Part shown: positions 10,331 through 21,640 of the stretch, piece by piece
Numbering within the stretch: the stretch's first letter is position 1
How the letters are laid out: every line of letters starts with the position of its first letter
NCBI GenBank assembly: GCA_963969285.1
Contig: OZ017740.1
Coordinates: 23,509,001 to 23,573,000, forward strand
Source of the DNA: Odontomyia ornata
Lineage: Eukaryota > Arthropoda > Insecta > Diptera > Stratiomyidae
Direction: 5' to 3'
Length of the DNA stretch: 64,000 bases
The notes under the pieces: generated by a model
Databases searched by the model: none
What the model was told of the DNA's origin: nothing
Seen by the model: the letters and a program-made list of their open reading frames with translations, nothing else
Position numbers and translations under genes: made by a program

Positions 10331-10397
10331 CTTTGACATGTTTCTTGATTTTATTCGTTGCTGGTTACTGCATTTTGTAAGTTGAGTACAAAACCCT

Positions 10398-11009
10398 TTT
10401 GACATGAGCATAGGTCTGTCTACCCAACTTGTTTAGTTTTGCTTTGGACTTGAAGCATAGGATAACTTTTTATTTCAGGTCTTCTAAAGGTTGACCCGGG
10501 AGGGAGATATCGTGAGCAGTTTACGAGAAGATATCGTGCGCAGTCTACGGGAAGAATAATAAGTGGCAATCAGCGTTTTGGTTTATTCCCAGAGGAAAAG
10601 TGTTTAATCCTACTCGCACTGGTGATGGACGGTGAACATACTGAGCGTGGAGTGGGGAAGATAGTGGCCTTTCAGTTAAGCCAGTTGTAAGAGTGTGTGT
10701 TTATTAAGTGCTTGCGCAGAATATTGTATTAGGGAAGCATCGCGGGACGAACTTCAGCAAAATGCCTTACTTGCTGGATGGTCAAGTGTGGGGTCTTGGC
10801 CAAAGTAGCGAGTTGGTGCCCAGACCCATGCATGGTGTGCAAAATTGGAACGACAGGGCACCTTGCCAAAGCTCCCCAGTTTTAAGGGATAGCAGGTTAT
10901 TCTTACTTCCTCGAAATCCTTTTGCTATGCTTCGACCTTAATCAAACTTTGTTTTAACCCTCAATAATAAGCATTTAATCAATGCTATTCAATCCTTCCA
11001 ATGAAGAAT
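10398..11009. other. no gene recognised
   Basis: A short near-duplicate (gatatcgtg.gcagt) occurs at about 10506-10520 and 10530-10545. Open frames up to 77 codons have no recognisable motif. Confidence 0.35.
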
Positions 11010-11520
11010 CATCAGCAAAGTCTATTGCAAGTTCTCCATAGCTTACAGTCAATACAGTGAACGCGTTTCAACTTCTATCATTAGAAAAACGTAGAACATC
11101 TTTTGATGAATGTTTTCAAAGCTATTCAAATGACTACGAAAAAGATTGTGAGCTTCTAGGAAGATTTTCCATAAGGCATATTACACATAATGGCGACTAG
11201 GTATGAGGGGGGATTGCCCTGAAGGAGCTTCAAAATAAGTAATTCTAACCATCCCCTATCATGGCCTTTCTCCATATCAATAAGACATGCTTTGGCTCAT
11301 TCTCTTTCGTTGAACTTTCAGCAAATGTCTAAGTTCACTTTCACTATCGCATGTGTAATCAAACGCGTGATGCAGAAATTAAACTGGCAGTTCGGTATAA
11401 ACTGATATTTCTCAACAAGTGCATTTAACGCTTGGTTGAGTATGAATTCAAAAAAAGTCCGGATATTATCGGACGGAAGAGGTCAAGTGAAGTAACAATG
11501 GATGAATAGGGATTTATTCT
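11010..11520 (-). pseudogene. eroded Jockey-clade LINE fragment
   Basis: Nucleotide similarity to the minus-strand RT region of the full-length Jockey element at about 24990-25490. Examples are ctttctccatatcaataagacatgct here against ctttctccatatcaatgagacatgct there, cataatggcgac against catcatggcgac, and aatcatcagcaaa at the FADD position. No frame survives. It is the most degraded Jockey copy in the window and was visible only by nucleotide comparison. Confidence 0.75.
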
Positions 11521-13781
11521 CATTACGAAAAAAAATGAGCCCAAAAATCTAAGCTAATATCGATTTCATAATTTTTATATCATCCTTTTTAGGACATTTT
11601 AATGCTGGTATGCTATTTATTCTAAACGTCTATTTATCACCATTTTTTCAAGGTTGTCCCGAAATAATTCCACAAACTTAACCATAACAAATGCTAAGAT
11701 GTCTTTTCCTTAGTATAGAATAATCTCTCACAGCTCATTGAAACCATTATTAATGCTAAAGCTTTGACCGGATGAAGTCCTTAAATAGAAAACAAAACGC
11801 TGATCACGTTTTATTACACCTCATATCATTGCATTCCATTATCTGAGAATCCTTTTCTGTGTGGAGCCAATAACCCTATTTTGTGGTCATATTGAAATCA
11901 ATAGAGACACTCAGAGAACATTTCGATATTCACATAAAAACGATTTTCTCTTCGTGAGGTTGGCGGCGTAGGAGGCTCCTTGGGTTGAGTCACAGTCAAG
12001 ACTAACCAAGTCTAGTCTAGCAAATGGAATATTTTGATTTCGATACACAGCTAAATGGAATTGGAGAGGGTTTTGGTCTCTGTTACTTCTACATCCTTCC
12101 AATAGTCTATGGATCCATGCAAACTAAAAAGGCACTCAACTGCCGAAGTCACAACTATGTCAAGGATTCCACTTGAACGAAACTATTCTGTGATAGTTCG
12201 ATAGTGGATTAATACTACTACAATATCTGAATCTGAGTCTGAAGATGCATTTGTTGAATGGATGTGGAATGTTACAGAGAAATAGTTTTCAAGATTTCCA
12301 TACATGCAAAAGGACTATTATGCAATGGTTCGAGAGCTAGTTTTTTGGAACCTTTTCTGAAGTAGTTGTTTTTAAAATTCTGAGGCTGAGTAGCTGGTCG
12401 TTCGCTCCATTGAGTTTCCTTTTACTGAGAATTTTTTTCCTCTGAATGTTCATTCACGGAACAGCTTTTTTAAATTAGGGAAACACATTTCCTTTATTTG
12501 ATTTTAACGTTGGATGAAATATTCGACCCACATTAATATACAATTGAAAAATTACAACTGGTCAAATACCATCCGTTTCTAGATTTGATGAAGTGAATTG
12601 CAGAGAATCCTCTTCCCCAAGGCACAGAGTCATTTTCCATTCATTGAGCACAATGAAAATTCCAGAATTGATGGAATTCCCTCCTCCTTGCCATCGCCAC
12701 GGCCAATATGGCTCACCCGCATATCGTCACATCCTTGTCCACCACCGCCAAGAAGGAAAGCGAGTAATTAAACATCTGTCTGAGCAATTTCAAACAAAGC
12801 AGTCAATCTCATCCTTGATTAAATCTGAATTTGACAGAAAATTAGAAGTCATAAAAACGGTTCCAGATTACTTTTTAATTGGATTCGGGGTCGCGTGGTT
12901 CATACTTTGTTATTGTGTCCTGTTTTTCGGGATCCTTTGAGGCTCCTGAACTTTCTATCCCCAGTTTGTGCTGAGACTCACAACCACCAGTAACAGCAAC
13001 ACCAACGATCCGATTCCATTTCGTTGAAATTTGATGATTTGTTCTTCTGCCGTCATTATTCTCCCTGGTCGTAGTTGTTCCTTGATGGTCGTGTTGTTGC
13101 CTTTGAACGATTGTTAAAAACAATAGCGAATGGAAATGCTGAAGATGGAGTGTGGGAAAATGCGCGCGGCAATCCCTTGTCAACTTTTCGGTAGTTTATA
13201 AACGTAAAAGTGATGAGTTCATTTATGGTCCGACAATTTGTTGGCGGACATAAAATAGTCTCGAAGGATCCTCACAGCTGGCGGGAATAAATGACGGCAA
13301 GTTTGAATTTTCGAAGCGAACATTATAAGATGTTTGGGAATAATTTGTAATTAGCTAGCTGTAAGGCCTCTTTAAAATAATTTGTCTTTGAATACTTGGG
13401 GAGCGATTTGTCTGGAGTACTATGTTCTTAATATAAGTATTACTGAAAGTTGAGTAAATTACTTTTCCCAGTTGCATATTATTTAATTTGAGTACCTTAG
13501 AAGATTTTGAATGTTGCATGAAAAATTAAATCAACTCACAAATCATACTTTGTATCAAACTTGTATTTAAGGGCTGTGCTGCTCTGATTTACATTATATA
13601 TCCAACTGTAGAATTAATCAAGCTGCAAAGGCATTCTATTTAGGGATTTTCATTTGATATTTAATTTTTTTTTTCTTTAAATAATTTTTTGATTGAATAT
13701 TGTTTAAATTTAGATTGCCATGTGGACCCTTAAGCTTTTAAGGACTATAATGTTTTAAAACTCGGAAGCTTAAAAATCTGC
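11521..13781. other. 2.26 kb without a recognised gene or repeat
   Basis: AT-rich sequence. The longest frame is 115 codons at 12593-12940 (+), ending in a hydrophobic stretch (YFLIGFGVAWFILCYCVLFF) that could form a membrane helix, but it has no homologue I know and no supporting context. I treat it as chance and would revisit it only if transcribed. Confidence 0.35.
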
Positions 13782-13842
13782 GATAAAGCCTGTGTTATGC
13801 TATGGGTGTGAAACATGGACCCTAACCTTATATTGAGCGCCT
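13782..13842 (+). mobile_element. RTE fragment, left part, interrupted by Jockey
   Basis: Matches the 5175-7006 RTE copy at VIRPVLCYGCETWTLT (about 6544-6620), with a 14-base deletion. The RTE reading resumes after the Jockey insertion at 15559. About 32 bases of RTE sequence are missing at the junction. Confidence 0.85.
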
Positions 13843-15011
13843 TAGATGGACTAGTTTTTAAACTCCTTCAGGACAAGTTCCCCAGACACCTTGTCGCCAT
13901 GATGTGTGATATGTTATACAGGAAATCATTTGTCGTAACTGATGGAAATCTCACAACAAGCCGCGAATTCAAGGTCTTGAATTGTCTACAGCAGGGAACA
14001 GTTACTGCGCCTCTGCTCTTTTCAATCTTCATTCGCACGCTATTGAACGGCTTTGATTTTAACGTCTCGCCAACGCGATCATTGGTAGCGTTTGCTGATG
14101 ATCTGATCATCTATACGGTAGACCGAAAAGCTACAAAAGTTCAGAGTAATCTCCATAAAATGTTCAATGATGTACAGCTGTACACTGACAATTGGCGAAT
14201 GAAAATCAATGCGCAAAAGTGTGAAACAATCTTGTTTCGGACAACTCTGCAGGGGGTCAGTCAAGACCTGAAACGTAATTGGAAAGATTTCCACAACATG
14301 GCAATTGAGGGTAGTCTTGAACGGGTTCCACATAAATCCTGTGTTCGATACCTCGGTGTTTATCTCGATCAGTATCTGTACTATACTGAACATGTGAAAA
14401 TCATGCTCAGTAAGGCACTTAAAGTAGTCATGGCCCTTCAAAAGCTCTTTCATTCCAGATACATTGATCAAACGGTCAAAATTATCTGTTACAAGACCCT
14501 GGTTAGACCAGTTTTGACATATGGATGTCAGATCTGGTACAACCAGAACGCGAAATTAAGAGTTTACGAAAGGAAATGTCTTCGTGCATGTACTGGTTTG
14601 TACAGAAAGCCTGAGACGGATTGGAAACATTATATATCGAATAGAAGAATTTATCAAACTGCTGAAGTGACTAGAGTCGATATCTTCATATTGAAGCTTC
14701 TTCAGAATCATATCGCAAGATCTGTGACTGTGAGTGAAAACCCTTGGATTCCACAGCCGTTCCACCCTACAGACGGGTATATTGCGACTTGCCTCGCTAC
14801 TGGCTTCATTCCTCCAGAAGCACTCGTGTATTTGAACATGAATCGATATGTTTTTGATTCTGACGGCGTCCCAATCATATATCACATATATCGACGGGCC
14901 ACCGATAAGAAGATAAAATATCCTCCGAATTTGTGTTCACGAGACCAACAATTCCAATGGAGATACTTATTTGCTAGATTCGTTGAAGCTGATCGAGTTG
15001 AGACGGGGTAA
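13815..15011 (+). CDS. chimeric ORF: RTE-derived start fused to Jockey reverse transcriptase
   Basis: A 398-codon uninterrupted frame. The first nine codons (MDPNLILSA) come from the host RTE copy read out of its own frame. From LDGLVFKLLQD on it is Jockey RT, including GNLTTSREFKVLNCLQQGT, the intact catalytic box FADDLIIY (about residues 93-100), the thumb (MKINAQKCETILFR), and the complete C-terminal domain (VRPVLTYGCQIWY, ETDWKHYISN, PFHPTDGY). The fingers subdomain upstream and the endonuclease are absent, so it is not a complete polymerase. Openness across about 1.2 kb implies a recent insertion. Whether the fused start is ever translated is unknown. Confidence 0.85.
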   Translation: MDPNLILSALDGLVFKLLQDKFPRHLVAMMCDMLYRKSFVVTDGNLTTSREFKVLNCLQQGTVTAPLLFSIFIRTLLNGFDFNVSPTRSLVAFADDLIIYTVDRKATKVQSNLHKMFNDVQLYTDNWRMKINAQKCETILFRTTLQGVSQDLKRNWKDFHNMAIEGSLERVPHKSCVRYLGVYLDQYLYYTEHVKIMLSKALKVVMALQKLFHSRYIDQTVKIICYKTLVRPVLTYGCQIWYNQNAKLRVYERKCLRACTGLYRKPETDWKHYISNRRIYQTAEVTRVDIFILKLLQNHIARSVTVSENPWIPQPFHPTDGYIATCLATGFIPPEALVYLNMNRYVFDSDGVPIIYHIYRRATDKKIKYPPNLCSRDQQFQWRYLFARFVEADRVETG

Positions 15012-15558
15012 TCTAGGTATTGGTGGCTGAATGACAATGTCTAAATTATTCGTGTTTATTTTCAGTTTTGGTGTTTTTCGTTATTAAGTTTTTGAGTTTC
15101 AGCTCATTATTGCTACATTTAGTGTTATTTTATATTTTTGTCAAATAATATGTATAGGTTAGGTTTATATTATGTTTATTATATTAGGTTAGAGATAAGG
15201 TTAAACGCTTAGGTTAGGAAAATTGTTATAGAATTTTTTAGTATAAGATAAAGTTTTTGATTACATTTATTAGAATTAAGTTAAAACATATTAGGTGTAG
15301 GATCAAAGTTCACTGCTGTGTTAAGATGATAAATAATTTTAGAATAGTGTTGGTTGGTTTTTTCTCCTTTTTCCAATTGAATTTTATGTAATAATCTTCA
15401 TTGATTTGAATTTGCTATAGTTTTTTTTTAATTGTTTTGTACAAATTTAGAGAGCCATTTGGGCCATTAGCTTTTTTATTGTTATTGTTTGGTTTTTGCT
15501 TTATATTTTTTTTAAATTTATAACGATTAGTATTAAATAAAGCGCTTTTGACTTTGAA
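13843..15558 (+). mobile_element. 5'-truncated Jockey LINE nested in an RTE copy
   Basis: Begins in mid-RT (ttagatggactag) and ends with the same 3' terminus as the full-length element at 23583-28955 (aataaagcgcttttgact). The 3' UTR (15012-15558) is AT-rich and has several ttaggtt motifs. Identity to the full-length copy looks about 90 percent in RT. No duplication of the RTE target is visible, consistent with the small target deletion. Confidence 0.9.
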
Positions 15559-15874
15559 AACTAGACGGAGACCAATCACGAGTTCGATATAACCATGAAG
15601 TTCATGAAATTTTTGACGAGCCGAAAGAGGTCTTAACGATTATAAAACTGCAAAAGCTGCGATGAGCTGACCACATGAGTCGTACGGATGAACAACGGAT
15701 ACCAAAAATGGTATTCGGTGGGAGAACTGAGGGGTGGAAAATAGTAGGGGAACCGAAGGAACGTTGGTCTGACTCGGTCGTCGAAGACAGTTTATGGCTG
15801 CTCAAATTTCGAAACTGTAAGACGCAGTCAATGGACCGAAACAGTTGGGCTGTAGCGCTATGAAACAGAAGAAC
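15559..15874 (+). mobile_element. RTE fragment, right part (C-terminus and tail)
   Basis: Continues the RTE element after the Jockey insertion: ctagacggagaccaatc, then a translation close to YNHELYEIRDEPEVSRIVRL and MNRMDEQRIPKKVFIGRTEG with substitutions, ending in a decayed cagaagaac where the GAA tail is expected. Frameshifted and nonfunctional. Confidence 0.88.
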
Positions 15875-17889
15875 TAATTGAAGGTGATGCGTTTCCGAAA
15901 TATTATTTACTCAAAGAATAAACTCGTTGAGAAAGACAACACTGGACCAAAATTCAGAAATTAAAATATTTTTAAAATCCTAGGAAATGTATATTTTGAA
16001 AGATGAAATGAAACGTATTTCATCTGTCAGCTTTGTAAAAAATAATATTATTGGATTCTTATCCATTTTTCAAAGCTCTAGTCAAATAAAAATCATCAAA
16101 AAAAATAAGAACGTTTCTATTTGAATTGGGTTAAAGTTTCTTAGAGGAGATTGTTTGTGCCTTTCAATGTGTTTGAGAAAAATGCGCTGTATTAATGTTC
16201 TCGTCAATTGTGATTGTTTTATTGCACACATTTTAACCACCTGCAATTATCCTTAATTGAAGCACCTGAGCTATATGCAACTCATTTCATAATTTATTGA
16301 TAGGCTCGTGACTAAGTAATTGAGGGAAAAAACTTATAAAATTAATAGCATTATTTTTCGCCCGGCATCTGTGAGTAAATAGACGACAGCTTGATTAGTT
16401 TTGTGACCGGTTTTTGTGTTTGCGCTTTGATCAATGACGGCTCTACTTCTTTTGTTGGTGTTAATATCGATGATGACTTATAGTTGAGATTGGGTGTGCG
16501 CTGTTGCCAAATTGCTTGCATTTGTCGGTTATGAGTTTAAAATGTGTGAGCTTAACATCTACCCCCTGTTAAAAGAATCTGTTTTCAGCAAAATATTCTC
16601 TGCATGTGTCATCTTAGCTGTTTCCAAATTATTTTGCAATGGACTGTATATGTGTGCACAAAATTACTATACGTTGTTCTTGATAAGTTGATCATGATGA
16701 TACTTCATTCTTGCTGTCATCCTCGATATCGATTTGTAGCGGTTGTGATCTTCGGTGTTGATTTGGTCATGATACTATCGATTGTCTTATTGAACATCAC
16801 TCGGATTTTTTTGGCACTTCCTGGGTATGTCTGGACTATGCAGCCTAATCGTCATTTTGAAAGTGGAAAATTAACTTCCTTGATAATGACTGATGTTCCA
16901 GCCTTCAGATTAGTTGATTCATCTGTTTTTCATTTTATTCGCCGTTATAGTTCGTGCAAATATTCCCTTTGCTATCGCTGTCAAAAATATTGGACTATGT
17001 ACTGAAGAAGTTTATATCGCCTCAACTAATTTATTGGCAAGTATCGTACACCAGGTTCTGGTAGTGCCATACATAACTCTCCAATGAGGAAGTGTTAGGA
17101 GGTTAAGAGTGTGAGATCATTGAGATTATTGGATAATGAATAAAGTGGGCACGAATTTGAACAAGCTTCAATTTCTGTTAATGTGGTGAACATTTCTTCA
17201 TACAATATGTTAACCGAGTTTCACCAATTACGTGTTTCAAATGGAATTTTGTCAATTTAACCGCGCTTTCCTACAAACCGCCGAAGAGTGGGAGATATGA
17301 TGGATTCATGTGGCACGAAATTTGCTCCGTTAATGCATACGAAGATATTCCTGATTGAATTGATTTATCTGTTAGCAAACAACCTAAGTCCCTAAGCTGA
17401 TTCCGAGAACCGAAACAATTTAAACCGTTATCAGAATATATACGCTGGCAACGAAGCGACGCGATATAAATCGACACAAACAATTCACGAAGGCATCAGT
17501 ACTGAGATCATGGGCTGACTCTACATGAACCACCTTGGTTACGAAGCATACGAAGATGCATATGTATACCTTGGTAACGTTGCGACCTGGCAATTATTCC
17601 TTTTGATATAATGGACCAGTGTAACTCACACCACATACGAAGAAGGGGCGTGTAGGTGTTATTCGACTGGATAGTAAATTTCCCATTATACCTTGATGTT
17701 GAGTGCACGACGTAAAGCATTCTTTCACTATCTTCCTTATCATAGATTGTGGGGCGATTGGCTAAAACTTCATCTGTAGTGATGAAATGACTGCGTGGTA
17801 GCCAACATGCAGCAGGCGTTTGTGTTGTCTTTCAACTAATAACCAAGTAGGACAGTTATTCATTGGCAATATGATTGGATATTTTTAGT
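15875..17889. other. 2 kb without a recognised gene or repeat
   Basis: AT-rich. A 133-codon frame at 16604-17005 (+) has no recognisable motif and I regard it as chance. The section 17260-17720 is slightly richer in G+C and contains a loosely repeated acgaag.ata string, but I could not assign it to a family. Confidence 0.35.
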
Positions 17890-19668
17890 TAAAGTTTATG
17901 CAAGCATACTGCAATCTTCTACTAATCCTTAATCGCTTACGGGACGGAATTTTCCCGGTACGATGGAAGGTGGCGAGGCTCGTGCCTCCTGAATCGCTAT
18001 CTGCATACCGCCCGTTATGAATGCTTGACACAGCTGGGAAACTGCTAGAGAAACTCATCAAGGGAAGACTCACTGACGCGATTCGTGCTCTTGGGGACCT
18101 ACCACCTCGGCAGTACGGCTTAAGAGCAGGACGTTTTATCATTGATACGCAAACGCGGTCCAAAAGGCAGAGGCATGTAGTCGCACCAAGCGACGGATCA
18201 TTCTGTTGGTACCACTTGATGTCAGGAATGCCTTCAACTCCGCTAGATGGGTGGATATTCTGGATACGCTGGAAAACCCTTACCAAGTTCCAGAATATCT
18301 AATGCGGCTTTTGAGGGACTACCTAAAGGACCGAAGCCTGCCCTACGACACGACACAGGGCCAACGAAAGATGAAAATAACATCGGGTGTTGCCATGGGA
18401 TCTATCCTTTGCCTAGACCTGTGAAACGAGTCTCACGTTGGGCTATTGAGACTCAAGATGCCAGATGAGTCACGCTTGGTCGGCTATGTGGATGCTGTTG
18501 TGGCTTTGGTCACTGGACGCACCGTTGAACTGGCGCAACTTAGGCTAGGTATGCTAATGCGCCGAGTGAGGGACTGGATGACTGCTCGCGGGTTCAGTTT
18601 AGCACTGGAGAAAACCGTAGTGGTCATGTTGACAACAAAGAAAATCTCCAGATTAAGGATGATCAATATTGTAGATATGCGTATCGAATCAAAGCCATCG
18701 GTGAAGTACATGGGGCTACTGATCGACTCGAAGATGAGTTTCTCTGAGCAAATCAGGGTATGGGGTGGCGCTCTCAATAAGGAGGTTTACCGAAAACAAC
18801 TATCACAGGTGCAGAGAAGAGAAGCGCTAAGGATTGCATCTTTGTATCCGACAGTCTCTGATTCGGCGGAAAAAGTTATTGCAGGCATGGTACCATTTGG
18901 CCTCATTGCTAGAGAGCACCGCTCTATATATCTGCGTTGAAACGAGGATGCAAGGGAGATGGTTGTGCGTTCAGAGGGCCAGCGCTCACTCAACGATTGG
19001 CAGCAGTCTTCGGTGAATTGCACGAAGGGAAGGTGGACTTTGCGCCTCATACTGGATGTGAGACCGTAGCCAAATCAAAGGGGTGGTGAGACTGACTTCT
19101 ATCTGACCCAGCTTTTGAGCGGGCATGGGTGTTTTCAGTCTTACTTGCACAAGACTGGTAAGTCACGGTCCCTCGATTGTCGGTATTGCCCAGGAGAGGA
19201 AGACAATGCCTACCGCACATTTTTTGCGTGCATAAAATGCGACAGCCTGCGAAGGGTCCTCTAGAGGGAGACAGGAGAGCTCACGCCAGATAATATAGTT
19301 GCGGTGATGCTCAAATCGGTTGACAAATGGAACCAGGTGGCACATTATGTTCGGGTAGACCTAAACGATAAAAGGGACTCATAGCAGCCGGGGATGTTGA
19401 GGCTGGGGGATTGCTTTTCTGGTACTTCCTCTTCCCTTCTCCCTTCCCGCTAGAAAAGTGATCTCCCAGCTTGACGGCACCTCATAGCGTAACAAAACGA
19501 TACCTGGCCCGAAGTAATGTGTCAAACGGTTCCAGGCTAGGCTCTCAGGTTGACAGGGTAGGTGTTTAGTGGGTGGTCCAGTTGCCTTTTTGCGAACATG
19601 GGAGTCCCACACTCTGTGTGTAAATGGGCGTTCACCTCCCTCCCACAAAAAAAAAAAACAAAAAGGGG
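17890..19668 (+). mobile_element. R1-clade LINE, 5'-truncated, copy 1
   Basis: Starts inside the RT fingers (LNRLRDGIFPVRWKVARLV, SAYRPL) and ends with a 3' UTR followed by an A-rich tail (19649-19668). The tail half of the UTR is shared with the copy at 47085-48090 (cctggcccgaagtaatgtg, aggctctcaggttgacaggg). R1-type proteins are known from arthropods. The best known insert in 28S rRNA genes, but other R1-clade lineages insert elsewhere, and no rDNA is present here. Confidence 0.88.
17897..19381 (+). pseudogene. R1-clade reverse transcriptase pseudogene
   Basis: Order of recognisable pieces: LLDTAGKLLEKLIKGRL, PPRQYGLRAGR, VRNAFNSARWVDILDTLENP, LMRLLRDYLKDRSL, SGVAMGSI, LVGYVDAVVALVTGRT, KPSVKYMGLLIDSKMSF, KVQRR-like region, LLSGHGCFQSYLHKTGK and CRYCPGEEDNAYRTFFAC. 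The catalytic box reads YVDA instead of YADD, so the second aspartate is lost. The C-terminal zinc motif CCHC has Tyr in place of His. Stops, frameshifts and an internal deletion between SEQIRV and ALNKEVYRK complete the picture of a dead copy. Confidence 0.88.
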
Positions 19669-19689
19669 TACCCAGAAGTACGTTGGTTG

Positions 19690-20640
19690 CTAATTAGGCT
19701 CAATTTGCATTGATAGTGTTGCCGATGTTTCGACTGCGGGTATTGTAATGGTTGATTCCACATTTCCTAGATGTAATAAGGTATTGTGACGCTTGTTACA
19801 TTTTCGACAATAACCAGAAAAACATACTTTGCTCTGATGGCCTACTGTTATGCAATTGAAGCATACACCCAAGCTCTTGACACGCTCAATTCACGCTGGA
19901 ATGTGCAAAGCTTTAAAATTATTACATACATAAAGCCCGTGTTTTTCTTTGCATTCTGGACAATTTATGAAAAATGATGAATATGATGTTACTCGTTGCT
20001 TTTGTTTTCTAATGTCCTTGTTGTTTATTTGAACCTTGTTGTTCGTTGATAATTTGAGCTCACTCTTTGTCGATTTTTGGAGAAGTTAACAATGATTTTC
20101 AAGCACTGCCTTGAAATCTTCGAATGTTTGCTTCTTCCTGATTGTTAAAGATTGTTTGTCTTATTGTTTGTTAGTGTCCTCGTCTAATTTTTTGCTCAAT
20201 AAATATATGAGTAAAGAGTGACACTTGATTGTAGGCTCACCTAATGATTTGTTAAATCGTCAATAATGGTCTTAAATCCATTTCAATTCACATAATGCTT
20301 TTGTGTGATATTCGATACGGATCTTCATATCGAGCCCTCAGATGATTCCATGCATACTCATAGACCGCCTCTGAAATGCCTAACGACAAAATCACGCGTG
20401 CGGCCTCACCTTCTAATGTTTGAACTGAGTAATTAAATTTATCTACGTTTGAAAATATCCTTTGAGAATCTCCAAGAAACATGGAGGAATTACGAAATTT
20501 AATCCAGTTCAACAAATTACTGTCAAGCTTTGGGTCCAAAATGTTTGGTAATTGCTTGACAATTTATGATGACAATGAGTGAGGAGGTAATGACTTGCTA
20601 GCGTTTTCCTGTAAGGCTGATGTACCAGGAGTATCATCAA
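19690..20640 (-). pseudogene. BEL/Pao retrotransposon gag fragment
   Basis: Minus-strand translation gives the BEL/Pao gag core (WIKFRNSSMFLGDSQ, NVDKFNYSVQTLEGEAARVI, AWNHLRARYEDPYRI) followed by zinc motifs CPECKEKHGLYVC and CFNCITVGHQSKVCFSGYCRKCNKRHNTLLH-type residues. Two complete frames (20288-20539 and 19690-19872) are joined by frameshifted sequence. Protease and pol do not follow, because an R1 element's 3' end abuts at 19668. It differs from the BEL copies at 30776 and 62110 and represents another BEL family. Confidence 0.88.
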
Positions 20641-20934
20641 TTAATACCTTAGCCAACGGCAAAAGTTAATTTTTGGATTTAACATTTGCATACCATTTAT
20701 TTTTATTGTAGCTACAATAATAATATTTATTTTTATAATATAAATTGACTTTAACTTCATTTTTGATGATAATTTGCAATGATAAACCGAAAAAAAACAA
20801 TAACGCAATGAATGATTGCGGTAAAGAAACGCCAATTCGATATCTTCTAAGAAAAGCTTTAGAATACTAAAATATAGTGGCACTAATTTGAAGAATTGTA
20901 GAAATAAAATGGATTGTTAAAGTTAAAAACTCGG

Positions 20935-21640
20935 CCTTTCCATTTCGGTTTACCTGACCGGGTATAGGACTCGCAACGATGGCAGGCTCCCTCGCTCATA
21001 TGGGCTAGCCATCGGGCGTGCTCCCCCGTTTCTTTTGTTGGCAGGGGCTCTTGCCGGATAGAGTGGCCTTTGCTCGCGTGCCCTTGTATCATATAGGGGA
21101 ATGTGATTTCATTGCATAACGGTATAGCATAAATTGGTTACATTTGTGCTTCTCATTTGAGGGAAAGAGTCTTACAAGGTTTTTCACTGAAATGGAAACA
21201 CATGGCCACGTCTACTTTTGGACTTTGATCCGGTTGGGAGGGTGCGAGGAGGCACCACCTCCATCTGGATGCCCCACTCTTATTTGTGGGCCATAAGGTA
21301 GTCGGTGACAACGAAGTCTCTGCCAGTCTGTCCGTTTTTGCTCGGCCCAATTTGTTCTACGAACAAACATTTGAACCCTTAGTAGCCTCGGCCTCGACAC
21401 CAGTCGATTGGCATGTTAGACACTTCTTAGCTCGTGAATGCGAAATTTTTTTGGAGTGGGTCCTTGTGCTAGGGGGAAAGAACCCACCCCTTGACACCGC
21501 AACGCTAGCCTGCCAGCGCATTCACGTGACACCAGACAAGGCCAATCTCAGCGGATGCTACCATTTTCTTCCGACGAGGCAGCAAACTATCGCTGCAGTC
21601 CTTTACGGACATTAAACCTACACAATTCACTACAGCTTAT
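20935..21640. repeat. dispersed repeat family E, copy 1
   Basis: About 700 bases matching 35580-36236. Shared anchors are cctgaccggg at the start, ggccatcggg, actcgcgtgcc (ctcgcgtgcc here), ttgatccggttgggagggtgcgagg, cctcgacaccagtcgat, acaaggccaatctc, and a closing cgctgcagtcct..acgg. The pair is richer in G+C than the flanks. Both strands hold frames of 60-110 codons, but they are not conserved in phase between the copies, so I see no coding case. Family unknown. Confidence 0.75.

Larger units (their letters stand above)
9108..10397 (+). mobile_element. family D element, 13-bp terminal inverted repeats, about 1.29 kb
   Basis: Begins with agggttttgtact (9108-9120) and ends with its exact reverse complement (10385-10397). 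Just inside the left end the first 11 bases are repeated inverted (9125-9135), making a hairpin with an 11-bp stem and 6-base loop. A (TCCG)n microsatellite follows (about 9155-9195). The body contains a 300-bp direct repeat (9346-9650 and 10031-10330). No transposase motif is present and the 160-codon frame at 9196-9678 looks incidental, so this is probably a nonautonomous DNA element. Both flanks are T-rich (tttt before, ttt after), so the duplication length cannot be read. Partial copies lie at 23200, 38441 and 46370. Confidence 0.75.

Noticed and set aside
12593..12940. 115-codon frame ending in a hydrophobic helix, as a small membrane protein gene
   Set aside because: No homologue known to me, no supporting splice or promoter context, and length is within chance for this size of region.
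15150..15230. Several ttaggtt/ttagg motifs, resembling the insect telomere repeat
   Set aside because: They are irregularly spaced, belong to the 3' UTR of a Jockey element, and are not a tandem array.
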